From NCBI GenBank assembly GCA_023405705.1, contig JAEXXR010000139.1:1-6366 (forward strand): a stretch of DNA of 6,366 bases, written 5' to 3'. A model generated the notes under the pieces. It was not told where the DNA came from. It saw only the letters and a program-made list of their open reading frames with translations, and searched no databases. Positions within the stretch are counted from its first letter, which is position 1. Every line of letters begins with the position of its first letter. The DNA comes from Actinomycetes bacterium. GTDB taxonomy: Bacteria > Actinomycetota > Thermoleophilia > Solirubrobacterales > Solirubrobacteraceae. Positions 1 through 6,366 of the stretch are shown here, one piece after another. The translations under genes were made by a program, and so were the position numbers.

Positions 1-3000
1 GGGTCGCCGACTTCGGCGCCGACGGGATCGCGTCGGTCGCGCTCGACGGCAGCGCGCCGCGCTTCTACGCGCTCGCCCCGGTCAGCCGCGAGCTGGCCGG
101 CGGAACGGTGCCGGTGCAGGGCTACGACCCGGCGACCGGCAGACTCGGCGACGCCGTCGAGCGGACCTTCTCGGCCGTCGACCTCGACGCCTGGCTGCGC
201 AGCGCGCTGGAGGCGGTCGACCTCGTCCTCTCGCCCGCGACCGCCGCGCCCGCCTGGCGGCTCGACCGCACCGCCTTCGACCTGCTCGTCGGCGCGAAGC
301 AGACGATCGCGGGAGCGCTGCGCGACCGCGTCGCCGAGATCCTCGACGCCGGCCCGCCGAGCGCCGACGGGCTCGCGGCCGCGCGGGAGACGCTCTACCA
401 GAGCATGCTCACGTCGCTGACGACGGCGTACACGACCGACGCGATCGTGCAGTTCCCCGTCACCGTCTCCTCGCCGTTCGGCAGCGGCGTCACGACCGGG
501 ACGGCCGACGGCTTCGCCCAGCTCGCGAGCGCCTATGGCGTCAGCCCGGAGGCGGTCGCCGAGGCGCTCGCCGACGCGGCCGGCGTGCTGCGCGTCGGCG
601 CGGCGGTCGCCTACGGCGGCAGAAGAGCGACGATCGGCGCCGACACGACGCTCTCTGGACTGGCGAGCGGCTTCGGCGTCGCGGTCACCGCCTTGCCGGG
701 CGGGCTGAGCGTGACCGACGGCGGCGGCCTGTTCGCGCCGTCGACCGCGCTGCCGTACGCGCCGCTGCAGCACACGGTCGCCGCGGGCGACAGCTTCGAC
801 GCGCTCGCGCGACTGTGTGCGACGACGCCCGGCGCGGTCGGCGTCGCGACCCAGGACGTCAGAGGCCTGCTCGCGGCCGGGCGCACGGTCGCGCTCGGCA
901 GAAGCTCCTACGTCGTCCAGCCCGGCGACACGCTGCGCCGCGTCGCCGCGCAGCTGAACAGCGACGCCGCGACCGTCGCGGGCGACCCCAGCGTCGCGCC
1001 CGACGCGACGCTGCTGGCGGCCGGCGTCCCGGTCCGCTGCTTCTCGCCGCTGGACCCGATCCCGCCGCGCCTCTCCGGCGCGCTCGTCGCCGACCGCTTC
1101 CAGGCGGTCGCGGGCGACGGGGTGCCGCAACTGCTCGCCTGGTTCGGCGTCAGCGTCCCGGTGCTCGCCGACGCGCTCGCCGACACGCAGGAGCTGCTGG
1201 CGCCCGGGACGGTCGTCTCCTACGACGGCTCCCCGGACCACACGATCGCCGCGGGCGACACGCTGCGGTCGTTGCTGGCGCCGCTGAGAGCGCCGTCGGT
1301 CGCGGCGCTGCTGGCCGGCATCGCGGTCGTCTCCGGCAGCGGGCTGCTGCGGCCGGGCGCGACGCTCGCGATCGCGCGGATCGCGCGCACCCCGGTCGCG
1401 GCCGACAGCTTCTCGACGCTCGCCGACTACTTCGCGACCGACCCGGCGACCGTCGCCGTCGCCAACGAGGACCGCGGCGGCGTCTTCGTCCCCGGCGTGG
1501 TGCTGAGAGTGGCCGCCGGCGGCAGCTACACGGTGAGAGGCCCGGAGTCGATCGCCCAGGTCGCCGCCGCGCTGTCGACGACGCCGGCCGGGCTGGCGAC
1601 CGACGCGCTGCTCGTGACGCGCGCCGGGATCTTCGCCGCGACCGCGCTGCACGGGATCCAGCCGCAGCCCGCGCTGTCGCTGTCGACCGCGAAGCTGCCG
1701 CTCTCCGACGGGACCCAGCAGCTCAGCACGCTGTTCGGGACGAGCGCCGACACGAGCTGGAAGAGCCTCTTCCTCGACCTCTCCTACGCCGTCTCCGAGG
1801 TCGAGTTCCAGATCGAGGCGGTCCCCGGCGCACGCGGCTACCAGGCGTCCGAGTGGCTCCAGTTCGGCGTGCCGCTCGGCGACGAGGCGCTCGGCGGCGC
1901 CGTCCAGCTCCACGCCGGCCAGACCGACGTGCCGATCCCGCTGCGCGCCTACCCGCAGCTGCCGCTCGTGACCGAGCTGGAGGCGGCCGCCGGGACCGCC
2001 GACCCGCAGACGATCACGGCCGCGAAGCAGTGGAAGCTCGAGGCCGGCGTCCAGCATGCGGCCGCCGCGCAGGACGAGATGTCGCTGGAGGTCGTCTTCG
2101 GCGGCGCCTCCGCCGGGCAGCTGCGCGCGCAGGGGGTCGACCCGGCGCTGTTCGCCGCGCTCGCGCAGTTCTCCGCCGCCTGGCCGCAGCTCCAGCACGA
2201 CGCGGCCGCGCTCGGCGAGCTCGCGCCCGGCAGCGACGACCCGCGCCTGGCGGCCGTCGTCGGGACGTTCGCGACGATGGTGAACGGGATCGCGACCGCG
2301 CTCTCGGCGAGAAGACCGCACGCCGAGCTGCTCGCGGACGACGACGCCGCCCGCTACGTCTTCCGTCTCGACCCGACCTACGACCTCGACGGCCCCGTCC
2401 CCCATCTCGCGACCGTCGACCTGACCGCCGTCTCCGCCAGCGACGCGCAGATCCCGTGGCCGCAGATCGTCGTCGAGGGCCACGGCGACGGCAGACCGCT
2501 CCGCTCCGACGCGCCCGCGACCGGCGCCCAGCCGTCGAAGCGCTACTACTACCCGGAGGGCCAGGTGCCGGCGTTCGTCGCGCTGGAGCAGCGCTACGCC
2601 TTCCCGGGAGAGCCGGTCGACGGCCCCGGCAACCAGCCGCTCTACCGCGACGCGGTCCGCTGGCAGAACGGCGCCACGTCCGCCTCGGTCCGCCGCAACG
2701 CCTCGCTCGTCACGACCGCCCCGACCGCCGACGCCTTCGTCTACACGACCCCATGGGTCTCCTTCGCCAACGCGGCGATCCCGCTGCTGACCGCGACGGT
2801 GAGCAGACCGATCGGCAGCGGCCTCGACCTCGGCGGGCCGCTGAGAGCGGCGCTGACCGAGCTGCTGTCGGTCTCCGGCACCGTGCTCCCCGGCAGCTAC
2901 CGCCTGCGCCTGCTGTGCCGCTACGAGCGCCAGCTCGTCCCCTCCGCCGACGGCACCGCCCCGCTCGTCCAGCTGCTGCCGGTCTTCTACGTCCCGCTCG

Positions 3001-3197
3001 TGACCGTCACCGGTGCTGACCTCGGCACGCTCGCCGCCTCCGCCGCCGCCCAGGCCAGCGCCTGGCTCACCGCCCAGGCGCTCGTCCCGGCCGCAGGCGA
3101 CGCCTGGTCCCTCGAGGTCTCCCTGTTCGCCGGCGACGACACCCAGCTCGCCCGGCCGCTGGTCGACCTGAGCGGGCTGCGGGTGGAGCTGGGGTGA
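1..3197 (+). CDS. Giant LysM-repeat protein, 5'-truncated (uncharacterised)
   Basis: The reading frame is open from base 3 to the TGA at 3195-3197, with no stop upstream of the first in-frame GTG at 108. The residues before that GTG read as ordinary protein and no ribosome binding site precedes it, so I take the gene as continuing from outside the window. About 1064 residues are visible. Counting from the GTG codon, residues 20-115 look helical (FSAVDLDAWL, KQTIAGALRD). Residues 117-516 form about eight LysM-like units of 45-50 residues. Residues 517-1029 are a Trp/Tyr/Pro-containing, probably beta-rich region ending in a strand-like ARPLVDLSGLRVEL. LysM modules usually bind N-acetylglucosamine polymers such as peptidoglycan, but no hydrolase motif is visible. 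The true N-terminus, and any signal peptide, lies outside. Only three cysteines are seen after the GTG. Arginine codon use is odd: 13 of 53 are AGA. Cell-surface binding or a large exported or structural protein is possible. I do not recognise the family. Confidence 0.85.
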   Translation, partial: VADFGADGIASVALDGSAPRFYALAPVSRELAGGTVPVQGYDPATGRLGDAVERTFSAVDLDAWLRSALEAVDLVLSPATAAPAWRLDRTAFDLLVGAKQTIAGALRDRVAEILDAGPPSADGLAAARETLYQSMLTSLTTAYTTDAIVQFPVTVSSPFGSGVTTGTADGFAQLASAYGVSPEAVAEALADAAGVLRVGAAVAYGGRRATIGADTTLSGLASGFGVAVTALPGGLSVTDGGGLFAPSTALPYAPLQHTVAAGDSFDALARLCATTPGAVGVATQDVRGLLAAGRTVALGRSSYVVQPGDTLRRVAAQLNSDAATVAGDPSVAPDATLLAAGVPVRCFSPLDPIPPRLSGALVADRFQAVAGDGVPQLLAWFGVSVPVLADALADTQELLAPGTVVSYDGSPDHTIAAGDTLRSLLAPLRAPSVAALLAGIAVVSGSGLLRPGATLAIARIARTPVAADSFSTLADYFATDPATVAVANEDRGGVFVPGVVLRVAAGGSYTVRGPESIAQVAAALSTTPAGLATDALLVTRAGIFAATALHGIQPQPALSLSTAKLPLSDGTQQLSTLFGTSADTSWKSLFLDLSYAVSEVEFQIEAVPGARGYQASEWLQFGVPLGDEALGGAVQLHAGQTDVPIPLRAYPQLPLVTELEAAAGTADPQTITAAKQWKLEAGVQHAAAAQDEMSLEVVFGGASAGQLRAQGVDPALFAALAQFSAAWPQLQHDAAALGELAPGSDDPRLAAVVGTFATMVNGIATALSARRPHAELLADDDAARYVFRLDPTYDLDGPVPHLATVDLTAVSASDAQIPWPQIVVEGHGDGRPLRSDAPATGAQPSKRYYYPEGQVPAFVALEQRYAFPGEPVDGPGNQPLYRDAVRWQNGATSASVRRNASLVTTAPTADAFVYTTPWVSFANAAIPLLTATVSRPIGSGLDLGGPLRAALTELLSVSGTVLPGSYRLRLLCRYERQLVPSADGTAPLVQLLPVFYVPLVTVTGADLGTLAASAAAQASAWLTAQALVPAAGDAWSLEVSLFAGDDTQLARPLVDLSGLRVELG
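456..1655 (+). repeat. Tandem LysM-like repeat block (about eight protein units)
   Basis: This block codes for residues 117-516 of the large protein, counted from the GTG at 108. Each unit runs roughly as a short strand, a Gly-Asp turn, a helix with L-A, a G/T-V/A-x-x-L helix, and a closing L-x-x-G-x-x-V strand. Approximate units are 117-170, 173-217, 220-266, 267-312, 331-374, 376-425, 427-470 and 472-516. The best matches to the LysM pattern are HTVAAGDSFDALARL, YVVQPGDTLRRVAAQL and HTIAAGDTLRSLLAPL. The others are degenerate at the Gly-Asp turn, for example AADSFSTLADYF and RGPESIAQVAAAL. The repetition is at protein level only. I see no long DNA repeats, so the units are diverged. Boundaries are approximate and drawn by eye. 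Confidence 0.7.
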
Positions 3198-3204
3198 GTG
3201 TGAT

Positions 3205-4433
<1,229 letters not shown>

Positions 4434-4437
<4 letters not shown>

Positions 4438-5102
4438 CGCACCGCCTCCTGCTCCGCACCCGACTCCAGCGCCACCGTGAAGGCCGCGCCCGTGTTCTCC
4501 CGCACCCACTCGACCGACGTCCCCTCGGCGACGTCGATCAGCACCAGCCCGCCGTCGCGCACGGCGAAGGTCGCGTGCTCGGTGACGATCAGGTCGACGG
4601 GGCGGTCGGCGGTCAGCGGGAAGGCCGTCTCGGCGACGATCTTCTGCGAGCCGTCCTTCGCCAGGTGGGTCGTCGCGACGATCACGCGGCGGGCGCCGAC
4701 GAGCAGGTCCATCGCGCCGCCGACGCCGAGGATCGGCTTGCCCGGGATCGACCAGTTCGCGATCCGGCCCTGCTCGTCGAGCTGGAGCGCGCCGAGGATC
4801 GCGGTGTCGACGTGGGCGCCGCGGATCATCGCGAACGACGCCGAGCTGGCGAAGTAGGAGGCGCCGGGCAGCGCCGTGATCGGCAGCTTGCCGGCGTTGA
4901 CGAGGTCTCTGTCGATCTCGTCCTCCGGCGGCGTCGGGCCGACGCCGAGCACCCCGTTCTCGGTCTGCAGGACGACGTCGACGCCGTCCGGGAGGTGGTC
5001 GGCGACCAGCGTCGGGATGCCGATGCCGAGGTTGACGACCTCGCCGTCGGTCAGGTGGGCGGCGACGCGCTGGGCGATCGCGACGGAGACGGAGCTGCTC
5101 AT
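4434..5102 (-). CDS. pcaJ: 3-oxoacid/3-oxoadipate CoA-transferase subunit B
   Basis: This is the catalytic beta subunit (222 residues) of a class I CoA-transferase. With the A subunit it transfers CoA from succinyl-CoA to 3-oxoadipate, giving 3-oxoadipyl-CoA and succinate. The N-terminal glycine-rich NLGIGIPT lies at residues 24-31. The active-site glutamate, which forms the enzyme-CoA thioester in this family, should be E48 in QTENG. Many relatives have SENG or AENG there. The conserved run SFAMIRGAHVDTAILGA (residues 89-105), then IANWSIPGK and GVGGAMDLL, confirm the family. The ATG at 5102 has a GGAGG 10 bases upstream inside pcaI. It overlaps the pcaI stop by four bases (ATGA), and its own TGA overlaps the pcaF start in the same way. 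The acetoacetate-specific enzyme (ScoB/AtoA) is the main alternative. The adjacent beta-ketoadipyl-CoA thiolase decides for pcaJ. Confidence 0.88.
4445..4450 (-). promoter_or_regulatory. Ribosome binding site of pcaF
   Basis: Minus-strand AGGAGG lies 7 bases before the ATG at 4437, inside the end of pcaJ. It is a full match to the Shine-Dalgarno core and decides against the longer in-frame GTG start at 4509. Confidence 0.7.
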
Positions 5103-5764
5103 GCGGTGACGCCCTCCGAGCGGACGAGGTGGTCGACGAACAGGTGCGGCGTGGCGATCGCCTCGGGCGGCAGCTCGCCGACCTCGACGATCTCGTCGAC
5201 CTCGGCGATCACCGTCTTCGCGGCGGTCGCCATGTCGGGGTTGAAGTTCTGCGCCGTCTTCAGGTAGGCGAGGTTGCCGAGCTTGTCGGCCTTGTGCGCA
5301 CGCACGAGCGCGACGTCGGCCTTCAGCGGGAACTGGAGCAGGTAGCGCTCGCCGTCGATCACCCGCTCCTCCCTGCCCTCGGCCAGCAGCGTGCCGGCGC
5401 CGGTGCGGACGTAGAAGGCGCCGATGCCGGCACCGCCGGCCCGTATCGACTCGGCGAGCGTCCCCTGCGGCAGCAGCTCGACCTCGATCTCGCCGCTCAG
5501 ATGGGCCTCGACGACCTCGCGGTTGGAGGTGAAGTAGGAGCCGATCGCCTTGCGGACCCGTCTCGCCGGCAGCAGCCTGCCGAGGCCGCGTCCGGGCTCG
5601 CCGAGGTTGTTGGAGATGACCGTGAGGTCGCGCGCGCCGTCGGCCTCGAGCAGCGCCGCGATCAGGGTCAGCGGCGCGCCGACGAGGCCGAAGCCGCCGA
5701 CCATCACGGTGTCGCCGGGCTGCACGTGGGAGAGCGCCTCGGCGGGAGAGCAGACGGAGACCAT
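5099..5764 (-). CDS. pcaI: 3-oxoacid/3-oxoadipate CoA-transferase subunit A
   Basis: This is the alpha subunit (221 residues) of the CoA-transferase, which forms a heteromer with the product of the next gene and acts in the cytosol on 3-oxoadipate and succinyl-CoA. The N-terminal glycine-rich VMVGGFGLVGAP lies at residues 20-31. The family signature EVELLPQGTLAESIRAGGAG spans residues 94-113, and KTAQNFNPDMATAAKT follows near 169-184. The length is normal for a separate A subunit. The middle part (RGLGRLL, HLSGEIEVELLPQGTL) resembles acetoacetate-type ScoA/AtoD as much as classical PcaI of pseudomonads, so the substrate is inferred from the pcaF neighbour. The ATG at 5764 begins MVSVCSPAEALSHV, which fits the family N-terminus. 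No strong ribosome binding site is present, only GAGG 10 bases upstream, unlike pcaJ and pcaF. It is the first gene of the operon and divergent from the LysR gene. Confidence 0.87.
   Translation of the reverse strand: MVSVCSPAEALSHVQPGDTVMVGGFGLVGAPLTLIAALLEADGARDLTVISNNLGEPGRGLGRLLPARRVRKAIGSYFTSNREVVEAHLSGEIEVELLPQGTLAESIRAGGAGIGAFYVRTGAGTLLAEGREERVIDGERYLLQFPLKADVALVRAHKADKLGNLAYLKTAQNFNPDMATAAKTVIAEVDEIVEVGELPPEAIATPHLFVDHLVRSEGVTA
5113..5117 (-). promoter_or_regulatory. Ribosome binding site of pcaJ
   Basis: Minus-strand GGAGG lies inside the end of pcaI, 10 bases before the pcaJ ATG at 5102. Together with the ATGA overlap it supports this start and suggests that both re-initiation and independent loading are possible. 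Confidence 0.6.
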
Positions 5765-5790
5765 GGTGCGACAGCCTCGCGCGCGGCGTC

Positions 5791-5805
5791 GTATCTGTCC
5801 AATAC
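5791..5805. promoter_or_regulatory. LysR-type operator, perfect dyad GTAT-N7-ATAC
   Basis: The sequence GTATCTGTCCAATAC is a perfect 4+4 inverted repeat with a 7-base centre and satisfies the T-N11-A rule of LysR-type regulators (T5792, A5804). It sits between the divergent genes, 27 to 41 bases from the pcaI start codon. Binding by the adjacent LysR protein is inferred from position and symmetry. Confidence 0.6.
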
Positions 5806-5823
5806 TCGTTTTCGGCGTCTCCC

Positions 5824-5838
5824 ATATCCTCGGCGTAT
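5824..5838. promoter_or_regulatory. Second LysR-type site, ATAT-N7-GTAT, overlapping the lysR start
   Basis: ATATCCTCGGCGTAT has the same 4-7-4 layout and a T-N11-A core (T5825, A5837). It has one mismatch from the ATAC-N7-GTAT form known for BenM/CatM-type regulators. Its centre (5831) lies 33 bases, about three helical turns, from the centre of the perfect dyad (5798), so both sites face the same side of the DNA. It covers the first two bases of the LysR start codon, which would suit autorepression. Confidence 0.45.
5825..5830 (+). promoter_or_regulatory. Candidate -10 element of the LysR gene (leaderless)
   Basis: TATCCT fits the TANNNT -10 pattern. If it occupies -12 to -7, transcription starts at about base 5837, the A of the LysR ATG. 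This agrees with the lack of any Shine-Dalgarno sequence before that ATG. No good -35 is visible at 17-18 bases, so it would be a weak or activator-dependent promoter. Confidence 0.4.
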
Positions 5839-6366
5839 GGACGTCGAGCTGCGCCACCTGCGCTACTTCGTCGCGGTCGCCGAGGAGCTGAGCTTCACGC
5901 GCGCGGCCGAGCGGCTGCACATCGCCCAGCCGCCGCTGTCGACGCAGATCAGGAACCTGGAGGCCGCGCTGGGCGTCGCCCTCTTCGACCGCAGCCGCCG
6001 CCAGGTCGCGCTGACCGACGCCGGCGAGCTGCTGCTGGAGGAGTCGCGCCGCCTGCTGACCCAGATCGAGCAGGCGCTGAGCGCGACGAGGACCGCCGGC
6101 GAGGGCGAGGCCGGCCGCCTCACGATCGGCTTCATCCCCTCGGCGTCGACCTCGACGCTGCCCGGCCACCTGCGCGCCTTCCGGCAGCGGCATCCGGGCG
6201 TCGAGCTGTTCCTGCGCGAGCTGCCGCCCGACGAGCTGGCCGCCCAGCTCCACGCCGGCGCGCTCGACCTCTGCTTCCTCTACCTCCCCTTCGACGACCC
6301 GCGGCTGGACCAGGTCGTGGTGGCGAGGGAGCCGCTGGTGGCGGCACTGCCGGAGGACCACCGGCT
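5837..6366 (+). CDS. LysR-family transcriptional regulator, 3'-truncated
   Basis: Translation from the ATG at 5837 gives 176 residues before the window ends. LysR proteins are usually about 300 residues, so roughly 120 are missing. The N-terminus MDVELRHLRYFVAVAEELSF is a textbook LysR start, and the helix-turn-helix covers about residues 18-37 (FTRAAERLHIAQPPLSTQI). A linker helix follows (residues 58-90), then the start of the effector-binding domain at GRLTIGFIPSAS (93-104). The overall look is closest to the CatM/BenM/CatR branch, which senses aromatic breakdown intermediates such as cis,cis-muconate. The effector here is unknown. The gene is divergent from pcaIJF across a short spacer with LysR-type sites, so it most likely controls that operon and itself. 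No ribosome binding site is visible and the start is probably leaderless. I give no symbol because PcaQ, CatR and other names cannot be told apart. Confidence 0.92.
   Translation, partial: MDVELRHLRYFVAVAEELSFTRAAERLHIAQPPLSTQIRNLEAALGVALFDRSRRQVALTDAGELLLEESRRLLTQIEQALSATRTAGEGEAGRLTIGFIPSASTSTLPGHLRAFRQRHPGVELFLRELPPDELAAQLHAGALDLCFLYLPFDDPRLDQVVVAREPLVAALPEDHR

Larger units (their letters stand above)
5765..5836. promoter_or_regulatory. Divergent promoter region between pcaI and the LysR gene
   Basis: This 72-base spacer separates the start codons of the minus-strand pcaIJF operon and the plus-strand LysR gene. It must hold, or lie very near, both promoters. It includes the most AT-containing stretch of the window (about 5791-5827) and one perfect dyad of the LysR type. 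A second dyad begins here and ends on the LysR start codon. I could not place a convincing -35/-10 pair for pcaI by eye. Confidence 0.75.

Noticed and set aside
108..110. GTG at 108 as the real start of the LysM-repeat protein
   Set aside because: The frame stays open to the left edge with protein-like codon use, there is no ribosome binding site before it, and the gene therefore most likely begins outside the window.
815..3019. Long plus-strand open frame (734 codons) inside the LysM gene
   Set aside because: Its translation is almost all Arg, Ala, Gly and Pro with no domain pattern, as expected for a shifted frame of a GC-rich gene. The overlapping frame has clear LysM repeats.
5765..6361. 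Upstream extension of the pcaI frame as a longer N-terminus
   Set aside because: The extra part is antisense to the LysR gene, crosses the promoter spacer and lacks any family similarity. The CoA-transferase N-terminus begins at the ATG at 5764.

Overview
The window comes from a very GC-rich bacterium (about 70% GC or more by eye, with G or C at nearly every third codon position). The style fits a high-GC actinobacterial lineage. The Thermoleophilia/Conexibacter type is my best guess, but no taxonomic marker is present and this rests only on composition and on repeated AGA arginine codons in one gene.

Layout: (1) Bases 1-3197, plus strand, hold the 3' part of a very large gene that enters from outside the window. 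Its protein has a helical segment, about eight LysM-like repeats, and a C-terminal region of about 510 residues that I do not recognise. (2) After a 7-base gap comes a convergent, minus-strand, three-gene operon (bases 5764 down to 3205). It encodes the two subunits of a 3-oxoacid/3-oxoadipate CoA-transferase (pcaI, pcaJ) and a beta-ketoadipyl-CoA thiolase (pcaF). Both internal junctions are 4-base ATGA overlaps, so translation is probably coupled. (3) A 72-base divergent promoter region (5765-5836) separates the operon from (4) a plus-strand LysR-type regulator that runs off the right edge (5837-6366).

The operon encodes the last two steps of the beta-ketoadipate pathway for aromatic degradation. 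The CoA-transferase moves CoA from succinyl-CoA to 3-oxoadipate, and the thiolase splits 3-oxoadipyl-CoA into acetyl-CoA and succinyl-CoA. The divergent LysR gene is the obvious candidate regulator. The spacer holds a perfect GTAT-N7-ATAC dyad and a second ATAT-N7-GTAT site whose centre lies 33 bases away. Both fit the LysR T-N11-A rule, and the second overlaps the LysR start codon and its likely -10 element.

The most open questions are the function of the giant LysM-repeat protein, its unusual use of AGA codons compared with the neighbouring operon, and the compact regulatory spacer.
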